DNA from: Anthopleura xanthogrammica | Taxonomy: Eukaryota; Cnidaria; Anthozoa; Actiniaria; Actiniidae | Assembly: GCA_964019055.1 (NCBI GenBank) | Contig: OZ025215.1 | Coordinates: forward strand, 4,035,001 to 4,099,000 | Reading direction: 5' to 3' | DNA length: 64,000 nt | Program-made: the position numbers and the translations under genes | In this document: positions 46,601 to 57,986 of the stretch, piece after piece | Layout of the letters: each line of letters starts with the position of its first letter | Numbering within the stretch: position 1 is the stretch's first letter | Notes under the pieces: model-generated | Seen by the model: the letters and a program-made list of their open reading frames with translations, nothing else | The model's database searches: none | What the model was told of the DNA's origin: nothing

Positions 46601-46919
46601 GGGAAAAAACAGCTCAGATCTGGACCAGAGAAAAGAACAGACAGACTGACTGACTGAGAGACAAATTAAAAAGACAAACACGCAAGTAATTTGTACGTAG
46701 GACTGATTTCAAAATGCTCAGCCTGAATGCGTATATAATAAGCAATAGAATTGAAACAAAAGGCATGAGGTGATGGATGGATGCGCACAGCTGTGATGAA
46801 CGAGGGCCCCTCAATATTTTCAAAATTTGTGCTTTTTTTGTTCAAGTTAGGAAATACTATTGACTAGTTGTGGAAGATCTGTTAGTCACTAGTAATCAAA
46901 GCCTTTGTTGAAGTAAATG

Positions 46920-47142
46920 AACGAACGAACGAAAACTCGAATGGATGGATGGATGGATGGATGGAGGGAGGGATGGATGGATGCATGCATCAGATGCATG
47001 GATGGATGCATGGATGCATGGATGCATGGATCGGATGGATGCATGGGTGGATGCATGGGTGGATGCATAGATGCATGGATGCATGGGTGGATGGATGGAT
47101 GGATGGATGCATGGATGCATGGATGATGCATGGATGCATGGA
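46920..47142. repeat. (GGAT)n / (GCAT)n compound microsatellite
   Basis: Starts with GAAC units, then alternating GGAT and GCAT tetramers with GGGT variants. Blocks such as 'gatgcatggatgcatgg' form local palindromes around ATGCAT. No gene. Confidence 0.85.
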
Positions 47143-48672
47143 TAAGAAATTAAAAATCAATCGATGTAAGTATGATACCAAATGTCAAAGAACACTACAA
47201 AGCAAACAGTCTTAATAAGGTCAACTCTATACGTTTTTTGTACAATTTCATTCTTGCTTCAAAAGCAATTTGCAAGGTAAACACTATACGATTAAACATG
47301 ATACCTTAATAAACATATAGAACGATTTTAATGAATCATTGCTTTAATTTCAGATGAAAATGTTTCAGGGTTTCAACGGTCTTAGAAGCCTCTCATGCAT
47401 GCAAGGCGCTTTGGCTGAGCAAGAACTGGACAAAGTTTTACTTAGGAGTTTCTTCACTGTAGGCCGGGATCGAAGGAAGAAGGATTTGTCACAAACTGAG
47501 AATGTCTGCAAAGGGTTCTAATTTTACCTGCGTCAACTGAAATCAGAGTTGACTCGATCAGATCGAGGTCAAAGAGGGTTGATTCCAAGAGACGTCTAAT
47601 GGTCTAACATACTCTACAACAAGATGAGATTGGAAATTAACAGTCAGATGCTGATATCGATCGATATATATATATAGCACTTGCTGCTAAAAATACACTT
47701 TTATGCTTACAACTATTAACCTGATCTAGCAGACGTCTAGGACTTTTAACGTTGATACAATATTGATATTGCATTAGCTGTGCCATGTATGCATTAAGAA
47801 CATGCCAAGTGGTGATAACCAGCATGCAAACTGTTAATAGAATAAACGTCATTTAAACCCGACATAATGACGTGTAAGGTACAGATCGTCTTGCTAAACC
47901 GTCTTTCGCATCAGCGCGCCCCTGTCCACATCTTGTCAATAGTTCTTAAACATATATTGAATTGATGTGTCAAATTTGATCATACACCAAGATGTTCTGC
48001 ATGGAAAAACGAAGTTAGAAACGACAGATGCTGCATAAAATATATCTGTTGTGAAGTCTCACCCCTCACGCCCAAATATTCGCAATGATTTGTTTGTACT
48101 AACGGTTTGAGGCTTCGGAGTCAACTGTCATTTCTTGAGAGTGTGTCAATCTGCTTGTCGAGTAAGAAACTCGTTGGCACCGTAAATGTGATTATCGATT
48201 GCCTGATTGAATATCCGATGACAGACGAAAAACAAACTGCGATAGGTCATATAGTGGAGATAGCAGCTGTCTACAGAAAAATATTCAGAATATTTGATCA
48301 ATTAGCAAGAAAAATCCAAGAATGTTTTTTGACCACATCTTCCATCGGCTGTAGCATGTGAAACTCGTTAGAAATGATTTTGATGATAGTTCAGTAACGA
48401 TGTCACATGGCTCGAGCATACAATTAACAAAGAGATTTTAATCTTGCCTCATGCATCAACACTTTTGATTGGTTAGAATCCCAAGTGCTGACAAGTACAT
48501 ATGAAGGGTCACAGTTTTAAATTCCAATAGCCCATTGGGTGCTCATAAATTGCTTCCTGCATTTATCTGGCCCACGAGTGTTGCAAACAGATTTCGCGTC
48601 AATTCAAATACACCGAGTATCAGACGTCTTCCGCTAGAAGCCATCGAAAGGAGTTTATAAGTGTAGGCCAAA

Positions 48673-51088
48673 ATGCTTCCGGTATTGGTGTTACTCTCAT
48701 TTGTAACAACCCAAGGACTTTTAGTCTTGGCGCAAAAAACAGCATCTGCTGCAGATCTTCAGACACACAAAATCCGTGTGCCTCGTTCTCCCAGTGCGTC
48801 CCTTGCTAATAATCAGAGTATTCCAGACAATACCACAACAGCAGACTCATCAAACCAAAACATCAACTTCGAAAGAGGATGCAAACGATGTACTGTCAAA
48901 CCGCCTCCGATAAAGGGATCTTTAGAATACAAACTGCGCATCGAGATGATTAAACGACAGATACTCGACAAGCTACACATGGACGAAGAACCCAGAATTC
49001 AGCGACCAAAACTGGGGATTCCGCTGCCATTGGTCAACGCAAAATTCCTGGAAAAACCACTTATGAGGGAAGATGTAGACGCTCAAGAAACCAAATCAGC
49101 ACAAGTTATTGTACATGGAACGAAGGGTAAGAACTGTTTTAGATGATTTCGTGCGCATGGACAATTGATCTAAGTAGAGTAAGGTCATTCTGGGCGCGAG
49201 TAAATTATATTTTGTTGTTTGCTGGTTGAGCCAGATCTCGTTCAAGTATTCGTATCCCAAATAAAATTCATTCCCTGCTATCGCTGTTACTATTTGCTGC
49301 ATGGTGCATCAATGAAAATTGCAAGACACGGCCATATTAGGGTCTTAATTACAAAAGATTGCACGAAACTAATATTTCAGCTCTCGTAATTTCTGGGTTT
49401 AGCACTGGTTCGCTGCTCGTATTACGTTGCCCGGTAAACATGATTCCATAGATTAATACCCTATCAAAACCAATTTAATTCTCGCCGTCTTTCAGAGGTT
49501 TGGTGGGTTTTTATTTTGCTGGATGAGATAGCAACGCAGTATTTAAGCAAATGTCATCAAGATATTTGCATCGGTTTCAAGTGTTACGCAAATCTTCAAG
49601 CAAGGCTCTGAACTTTCCACCCCAACCATAGACTCCCTGTCTTTTCACAATTAATTGACGAAATCGATAGAAAAATGGTTTTCAACACTTCGATCATTTG
49701 ATAAAGTCATTATGTTTTGTTTGAAGAACAAGTTTAGGTAAAATAGAGTTAAAAAACGGAGACAGTTTTATTTCCCCAAATCTATGCCAATTCTTGGTCA
49801 AGTACTGATATGCTTGCCAACATAGCTGTGAGCCACTATTTTACAGAGCATAATATGCCCTTTTTGCTGGAATCGGATACTGGAGTCATTTTCCGTTGAC
49901 TACTTTGCAACAGTATCAAATGTGAAGCAGCATTCCAGTGAATCACTAAGAAGTTTTAAGAATCTTAGATTTTAATAAACATGAAATAATCTTCACATCT
50001 ATGGGGTATGTTTTTCTGTTCACCGTTCTCTTGATCTTTTTTTTTTATTCAAAATCTAAAACAAACGTCGCAAACTTAGAGATCGATTCCCGAAGCTCTG
50101 CTTAAAAATGGAGTTTTGAAATAGAAGACGAGCCTTGTAAATTAATTGACTCACTTCTTTTGATAAAGTAACTCCCACACTTTTTGATCCTCAAGGCATG
50201 ACCTGATATTATCATGAATGTTTTGTCTATAATATCAACATTCGTGTACACGATTATTGACATTGTTAACGTCGACTTATTCTTTTTAAAGCTATTTCGT
50301 CACAGAGCAGAAAAAATACCAGAATGTCCAGGAAGATGGATATTAACTTTCACTTTTCGAACAAGATCTACAACAACGACATTCTCAAAGCTACTCTTTG
50401 GGTTTACAGACCGAAAGTCCAAAATATTAAAGTGTTCAGAGAACAGACGTTGAGGGTAGCGGACTACGATTCAAACATTTCGAAAGGCAGAAAGTCAAAG
50501 GCCCGAAATATAATCCAAAAACAACTCGAGTCTAAAGATCAAGGTTGGGTCTCCGTTGACGTCAAAACAATCGTAGATTCTTGGATAACAAGAACATTCA
50601 AGAACAAATCACTAAATCGTACTAATATCATCCATACGTTAGAATTATCTTGCACGGGATGTTTATCATCTAACGAGCCCTTTGCGAGCCGTGGCCAGCA
50701 TCGCCCCTTTATTGTACTTGATTTGGCAAGCGGTAAAAAGAGTTCCAGGAAGAAAAGATCCATTAACTGCAGGCCTGGAATGAAAGACTGTTGCCGCCAG
50801 CAGTTCTATGTGTCTTTTAAAGACATGGGATGGCACAACTGGATCATGGCTCCCTTAGGCTTCAATGCAAACTACTGCACTGGATCATGCTATGGCCATG
50901 TCTTGCCAGTCTACCACCATACAGATATCTTACAAAAAGTGGCTATGCTTAATCAACAGCGTGAGATTGCTCCCTGCTGCTCACCAACCAAGTTATTTGG
51001 TTTATCACTCATTTATTTTGACAAAGACGAGAATCTTTTCCACGAGAATGTGCCTAACATGATAGTAGATGAGTGTGGTTGTTCATAG
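48673..51088 (+). CDS. Activin / myostatin-like TGF-beta family ligand
   Basis: Secreted dimeric ligand expected to signal through type I/II receptor kinases and Smad2/3. Two coding exons, 48673-49126 and 50292-51088 (donor AAGG|GTAAGA, acceptor TTTTTAAAG), phase 1, give 416 residues. Residues 1-20 form a signal peptide (MLPVLVLLSFV start). The propeptide has a CKRC pair near residue 70, a helix resembling the latency helix (IEMIKRQILDKLHM) and a DINFHF / LWVYRP core. The processing site RKKR is at 304-307. The mature domain (308-416) has nine cysteines: CC pairs at 318-319 and 380-381, single cysteines at 311, 347 and 351, and CGC near the end. Nine cysteines with a CX6CC start place it with activin / GDF8 / TGF-beta, not BMPs. 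Closest sub-family is uncertain: FKDMGWHNWIMAP is activin-like, while the propeptide and VYHHT loop recall GDF8/11. Confidence 0.92.
49127..50291 (+). other. Intron of the activin-like gene
   Basis: 1165 bp, GT-AG, with a pyrimidine-rich acceptor (TTATTCTTTTTAAAG). No mobile element, repeat or conserved motif was noticed in it. Confidence 0.75.
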
Positions 51089-54000
51089 TATAGTACTTAG
51101 CGCCTCGACCATCAATGCCGTGTGCGCGCGTGCAGCATTCAAGACAAAGAGCCAAACAACTTGGACTTTGTACTTGTGGCTAAGATCAGGCAAAATCCCT
51201 CTCATCGAGTAACTCTAGTTCACATTAGTACAATAGCATTTGGCCAGGTAATTGCAAGGCATATAGAGTGCACAAACCAAAGAACAAATAAGAGTTATTT
51301 CAACTCATTTGTACAGCTGTTCTTGGTATTCAATTTCTTAATGTATTGCGCAGCTTTCTAGTAAAAAAAAAAAAACGCACAAAAAAATATTTCTAAAAGC
51401 GGCCAATACGTTGAACATTAACTGAGTAGGTTATAGGAATATTTCGTGAAATTAAGAACTTTTTAGTATTTACGTGAATAACAAGATCGATTTTTATTGT
51501 AAGGGTGAAATGGGAGAGTCGAGTGTCGCCCAACCTAGAATGTTATTCGAAGTTTATTTTTTCTCGTCATGCCTTTGCGCGGAAAGTTAGGATCGAAAAA
51601 AACCGGCTTATCGAGTTCGATTTTTGGAGAGCAATTTTGTTATCATGCTGTTGTTTCAACGGCTTTTTTTTTAGTATCCCATGCAGGGAAAAAATGCGTC
51701 ACTACTGAGTCATTAGAAAACCCTCCGATGACCTTGGCAAAAGCTAGAGGTCGCTCATTGTGCATTTTTTTCAGTGTTTGTTGAAATACGTAAGAAGTCC
51801 AAGTAGTATTTTGTATTTTGTAGTATTTTGCTGGGTTAGATCGCTACATCTGAGGCTGGTTTTTATTGGTATATACAACGATCGAATCGTTCGAACAATT
51901 CATACCCTTAGTGGGATAAGTCGCAATATTAAGGAATAGATTCGAAGCAGTTCGTTTTTAAGGATTTCGATGTACGTACATTTTATTTCAAAAATGAAAT
52001 CTCAATTCCTTTCTTTTAAAGAATGTGTTTAGATAATTATAGATAACAAAGTTGTTTGTGGAATTTATAATCCAACACATTAATGGGGGTAATCTTAACG
52101 TATTGAGGTTTTTTGTCCTTATTCTCAGCATGAAAATTCACCTTGTTCGACAGGACAATACCTTGCAATGAAAGATGACTAAAGTATGGCTTGGTGAGGG
52201 GGATCTAGACACGACTAAAGGTTTCGAAGCAAGCATATAGGTAGAGAGGTACATGGTTGATCCTATCCTAACCTTTTTTCTTATTGTTAGTGATAATGTG
52301 AGAAATCCGGCATAGCTTCATTTAGTCAATTAATTGCGTAGTTATTTAGACGAGGGTCACGCCCCCTGACCATTGCATTCCATTCATTGATCTTCAAGTC
52401 CACAATCAGTAAAAATTGGAACCACCTCAAGATACTGATTACCAGGCCATGAACCATGCAGATTATTTCTTTGAAACCTTTTAATGACGCGGTTAACACG
52501 AATGCTGGGAAAGAACAAAAAAGCTTCAGTTTTAATAGGGGTAAAAATAGGCTCCTGATACCTGGAAACCTAGGACATATTTTAGGTAGAAATAAAATTT
52601 ACGAATACATAACTGAGTTGTACTTTTTAGCTAAAACAGACAAAACGTTGAAACTAAATGTTCGAAGTGTTACATAGATGATCTGATAATAGGCATCAGT
52701 GATTGAAAATAAAGAATGAAACTCTCTTTATGAGTGGTAGTGATTCTATATTCTATCAATCGACTGTCTTTTCTTGAGTGTCATAAGTCCCCCAGTTACA
52801 AACTCCTCATTGCCATCCTACTTATTGAAATATGTGTTGCCACTGATTTTATATGAAGCAAGAAACCGGGTAACAAAATAATATCAAAAGCCGGACAATG
52901 CTGAGTACATGGTGCCGGGAATGAAGGATTCTAATCTCAGGGTCTGCATGAATGGGATTTACTGACAACTGAAAAATGCTCTACAATTTAACTGACAACT
53001 GACAAATAAGCGAAATTTTAACTGACAACTGCAGACAAATGGATCCCCCCTCCAATCAAGACCCTCTAATCTACTTGAAAACCACGCAAATCGATTTATT
53101 CGATCATCAGCGTGGAGACAAGGGGTGGAGGTCTTACGCATTAGTTTGTGTCAAGATTCTCTCCACCCCTTTTTCTCCGTCTTTGACTGATACCCCGTTC
53201 AGATTTCATACATATGTACAACTGGTTTTTGCACTTGTCAAACTATATATCGTACACTTGAGCTTGCAGCCTGGAGGTTGGGTAATTTGATTGAATATGA
53301 CAGGCGTAAGGACGCGATGGCGGCACAACGATCGGCTCTCTTGCCCACTCAGTATCACTTCATGGTAAAAATTTCACCTTACAACATTGATGGTTTCTTA
53401 GGTGTCAGTGCTAAAGAAGATTGACAGCAAAGTAAAGCCCCGCCTCCATGTACCAAGGGTTTATAGGTGCTGCAAGACAAGTTGGCAAGCTGCCCCGTGT
53501 ACTGACATCCCTCATGACTTGTCTCGCAACGCCCCATTAGTGCAAAAATTTCAGGTAAAAACAATACTTTGCAACCAGAACAAGTATGAGGTATTTTAGT
53601 AATCTCGAACCATGTCGAAATTCAGGAATTCCTGGAGTTAAAACTTCTAGCCTTTTCACGAGGGCGAGTTCAGGTGCAGCCCGTCATGTTGCAATAACCT
53701 AGCTACGTTCATTTGAGTGAATACTTTGAATTCAGTACTTCGGTTGTCAGGGTACATTTATATGTTACCTGAGCCATCACCTACTGAATCATTGAGCTTG
53801 AATGCAGTACGCCGTTGAGTTACTAATCATCAGTAAAGATAAATACTTATAAAGATAATGCATTTGGACGGATGGCCAGACAATAACACTTACCGGTTCT
53901 ATTCAGAAAATGGTCTTCCCAGCGGCTGTTTTTTTCTCTCTTAAAGTTTGGGGTCGCCGACTTCTACCATGAATCGTAGGTAGTTCCATCCGTTTTATCA

Positions 54001-55815
54001 CTAACCATACACCCTCTGAAAAACTCGTGTTGCATGAATACAAATGTGTTTGAATTTTAGTGGTCCTTCAGATTGTTGCACTTTCGTTATACTACAACAA
54101 AAAAAAAAACACTGAAAAAACTTCACTCAAAGAACCATTCAGAGTTGAAGAGGACGAGCACGTTTTGGTTCGTTTGTCGCGCGCGAAAGTTCCCGCCAAA
54201 TCCACAGGAACTCCATCGGGATGACCCGTGTGGAACCATCTAGTTTCCGGGGTAGAAGCAGGATATCGTAACTTTGAAAATTCCGCATTCCTCTGCTCTC
54301 TCCAAGTAGATATTCGATTCCGTACTAGTTTTCCCCGATAATATTTAATAGTCGTTTCAATATCTTGAATATTCTTTATTCTTTTAGGAAAATTGAAATA
54401 TTCGCTTTTTCAATCGATCAGTATTCTTCTGCTTCCCCGAATCTAGTCATCACGATTTATCAGTTATACCACTATAACAATGTCATTGTTTTGTTGTAAA
54501 ATATTTCAGGACTCGGTGCCTGTTCTTGGGGTACGCATAATCGTTTTACAAACATTTGAGCAATGATACACTTTTACACTGATCGAAATCCCCGAACCTT
54601 CGATCTCCATCAGTACTCCATGTCGTTTATTATATAGATTTATGGCCGATTATAAAAATTAAAAAAAAAAAGTGTGGGAAGTATAAACATTCTTACTTAA
54701 CATGTAGCACACTGATTAACAAAGCTGCACTTGCTCTTAGTTCAGATCCTTTTATCAAATACAGTAGTGGTTTCACTTTATAAACTTACAGTCAGAGTGA
54801 TGTAGCCACATGTATAGAAAGCAACACTTAAAGCACACATTGCACTTATAAATCTGCATATTTGCTGTGAATGGTTGTATTGGGGCAAAGAAAGATGGCA
54901 AAATTAATCCAAAAAATGGCGAGAGTTTTTCTTTCATTTTTATTTCTAATATTTCCTATTCTTACAAGTTGGTTCTTTTCTACACATTGCAAACTGATAG
55001 CAATGCAAATATGCGAAAATACAAGATTTTATGTACTCATCTAGGTCTGAAAGGTTCCCATAGGCCTTTTCTGTGAGAAACAAACAAGATGCATTCTGGC
55101 TAAGTTGGAAGGAAGTAGATAGCTTAGTAGCTTTTGTACCGAGGCAGAGGATGAACCAGAATGAAGCCTGTTTACTGTCTCAAAAAAGATAATCCAAGAA
55201 AAATTTGCACCAACTTTTGGTGAAAATTAACTGTATCAAACAATATAACTTTTCACAATAACTAGCTTTTCCAATTTAATCTATGCTTTGGGAATTTCTA
55301 AACCTCAGTAAATATATAAACCTATAAACAATTACTAACAATAATATGTAAAGCAAGTTTAACCACCCAACCGTTGAGTGCAATGGTAAAAACTAAAAAT
55401 GACTACAAATATACAGTTTTCAAAACTACAAAATTTGCAAGCATGAACAGAAAGCTGACTAACTATAGTGATATTAATTTTACTAAAGTAAAATTTAATT
55501 GGTTTTGATGTAAAAATATGTTTGGTTCAATGAGAATCTGTTTCAATAACCTTTTGCTACATATCTCATATATATTTTCTTCAGTCTTTCCCTAAATAAG
55601 TTGTTTGAGCTGAGACTGAAAGGTATTCTGGGAAATGGCATAATTATCCTCTGATGTAATGATTTGAGATACAAAACGTGTTAAAAGCCTCTGTCTGTCA
55701 GTGCAACAATTTATGAACATTCCACAAATTGCATAACTAGATACATCTAATGAACATACTTCCCATGTACCATTTTGGCCTCTATGTTCTGTTTTGAACC
55801 CAACAATAATTTTGC

Positions 55816-56060
55816 AATAGACCTTTCTAGCTTGGGCGGTTTGTTGTCCCATTTCAGAGCGGTTTGTTGTCCCATTTCAGAGCGGTTTGTTGTCCCATTT
55901 CAGACCATGTGTCATTCTCTTGAGAATAAGATTCTTTGTTTGAGTTGTATCCATATTCATGTGTCTTCTCATGCACAAAAATTTAATAAAGAAATGATAC
56001 TCCAGGGAATGACACATGGTCTGAAATGGGACAACAAACCTTGCAAGCTAAAAAGGTCTA
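55816..56060 (+). mobile_element. Foldback MITE, family A copy 2, with internal 23-bp triplication
   Basis: It starts AATAGACC and ends aaggtcta. The interior matches family A copy 1 (ttctttgtttgagttgtatc, gaaatgatactc, gaatgacaca). The left arm carries three exact tandem copies of a 23-bp unit starting gcggtttgttgtcccatttc (55836-55904), where copy 1 and the right arm have one. Length is about 245 bp, equal to the 200-bp copy plus two extra units. Confidence 0.85.
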
Positions 56061-56809
56061 GTGAGTGTAACTTGAATGGATTAGGTACATCCCAAACTAC
56101 GTTACACTCTTCACTGGGCTACCTGTGGTCCATCACCTTCCCTACCATGGGTCCCCATAACCTACATGCTTAGCCAATAAATCTAGTTGGCTATTTTCAC
56201 TCTAGATTGACAACTTACATTGAAGTGCATCTGCATATTTCTGAATAGTTTTAATCTAAATCTACTTAAAAGTACATCTCTAAGAATATCCTTTTTTGAG
56301 GGCTTTTCAAGCACTTAAAACAATGGATTTCAAATTCTAGCTTCAAATTGAAATTCTGGGAGTTTAAAGAATAGCTGCATGAAAAGTGTGCTATATGTGC
56401 CAATCTACTCCCAGCAACCCATACATGCATGACATGTAATGTAATTGGCTGCTGTCAAAGGCACAGTAACATAGGAACCCTAGAAAGGCCCATTCACAGA
56501 TGAAGGCAAAGTTAATTCTTATTTTCTTCCAAAAATCAAGAGAAAAAATTAAAATTTTTATGGGTTTAAAAACTTAAAACCTTCTTTTCTCAATCTACAT
56601 AGTAAGTGCATGTCTTAACTGCTACACTATAACATCTGGAATTTTCTGTACAAGTTTGTTAAATTTTTCTTACGTCTGTCAGACTGACATCATACAATAC
56701 AATACAATGCAATAAACCTTTTTTAAATTTGAATTTCATATAGCATGTACATGCTAATATCTCCAAATAAAATCATGATGAATTATATAAATCTAGGGCA
56801 CTACATTTA

Positions 56810-56970
56810 ACCCATTTTCGATATTCTGGTTGAGTGATTATGCACAAAGCAATTCAAGGCGAGGCTCCAGGGAAATAAAAGAATATATTAGAATTACTCT
56901 ATTGTTTCCCCGGAGCATCGCCTTAAATTCCTTTGTGCGTGATCACTCAACCAGAATATCAAAAGTGGGC
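56810..56970. mobile_element. Foldback MITE, about 160 bp
   Basis: The left arm cccattttcgatattctggt and right arm (accagaatatcaaaagtggg) are near reverse complements. Pairing continues through tgagtgattatgcacaaag and ttcaaggcgaggctccaggg. Short loop in the middle; no ORF. Confidence 0.78.
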
Positions 56971-57274
56971 TATTACTATAGGAGTACCAAGTCAACCTGT
57001 TCAGGCTCTAATAGATCTCTTTGGGCACAATACCTTCCTGCTTCAGACAACAGATCATGCCCTTGATTATTAGTTTTTGCTTGAGCTGGATTGCACTTCC
57101 CATTGTTCTGCCAATAGAATTTATGAAATATGAGTTCTTCCTTCTTTAAATTAATCGTAAATGTATAGTCGAACTCATGGCGGAATTATATTTCAATCAA
57201 CAAGAAAAGTCTACATTGTATACTCGGAAAATGCTCGAAAAATGCTAACCAAAACTAGTGACCCATAATTCCTT

Positions 57275-57490
57275 TCGGGGAAGACGATCAACTCAGCTGG
57301 TGTGCACCACCACTCACCACTTTGTTCGTGGGTTCCAATCCTCATCATATGTGAGCCGAATTGCTTGTTGTGGTTCTCCTGTGGTTTGAGGCTTTCTTCT
57401 GGGTTTTATAGTTTTTTTCTCCCTCAAAAGCCACCATTTAATTCCAATTCCAATTTGGATTGTGGAGGGTCACAAACAAGATGAAGGAGA
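57275..57490 (+). mobile_element. Diverged SINE-like element
   Basis: The head shows ctcagctggtg and a B-box-like gggttccaatcc. The body (catatgtgagccgaattgct, tgtggttctcctgtgg, cttctgggtttta, tttctccctc) resembles the 23020 family but is more diverged. It lies just downstream of the HNRNPUL1-like gene. Confidence 0.4.
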
Positions 57491-57602
57491 ACACATTTAT
57501 TCTCATTTCATAATTGTTACCATTGAAGTGCGACACAAAAAGCTTGATGTTTTGTTTGCAAACTAGCATTTCGATGGCATTAATCAAAATACTAGCAACG
57601 AG

Positions 57603-57608
57603 TTTATT
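57603..57608 (-). terminator. Possible poly(A) signal of the HNRNPUL1-like gene
   Basis: AATAAA on the minus strand about 380 bp downstream of the stop codon. A second AATAAA (57496-57501) lies inside the SINE-like element. This is sequence match only. Confidence 0.3.
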
Positions 57609-57986
57609 GGTCTAGAAAAACATGCCTCATGTTCATGATCAATGTTTGCGACAGAGGGTAATAAGATTTACTGTTAGGGCTCAAACTAGGTAAAAGAAAT
57701 GCACCCAAAATTAGTGTCACATTTGTTAAAAAATGTATTTTGATTGAAGGCCTTTAAAATGCTAGTTTGCAAAAGAGACATCACACTTTGCAGGGTGTAC
57801 TTCAACAGTAATGGTTATAATTTATATTTTAATGGATGTGAGCCATTGAAGAAATTCAAAATTTAAGAATATTATGGACAGAGTAAAGAGATCTATTTTC
57901 CTGGCCAGTAATTTCCTGGTATTAGTGATTTCCATATAACTTTGGTCCCAATATATTATATCAAGTATTGAATACCTTATTCAGTA

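Larger units (their letters stand above)
51089..57986. other. Intergenic interval between convergent activin-like and HNRNPUL1-like genes
   Basis: No gene recognised. It includes both 3'UTRs. Seen inside: short tandem 'taactgacaactg' units at about 52960-53035, a gagacaagttgc-type repeat at about 53460-53530, family A MITE copy 2 (55816-56060), a palindrome (56810-56970) and a SINE-like element (57275-57490). Otherwise AT-rich unique DNA. A possible poly(A) signal for the minus-strand gene is an AATAAA (minus) at 57603-57608. Confidence 0.45.

Noticed and set aside
48107..48361. 84-codon plus-strand frame upstream of the activin-like gene
   Set aside because: Looks faintly protein-like, but has no recognisable motif, no donor leading into the activin-like frame and no start context worth trusting.
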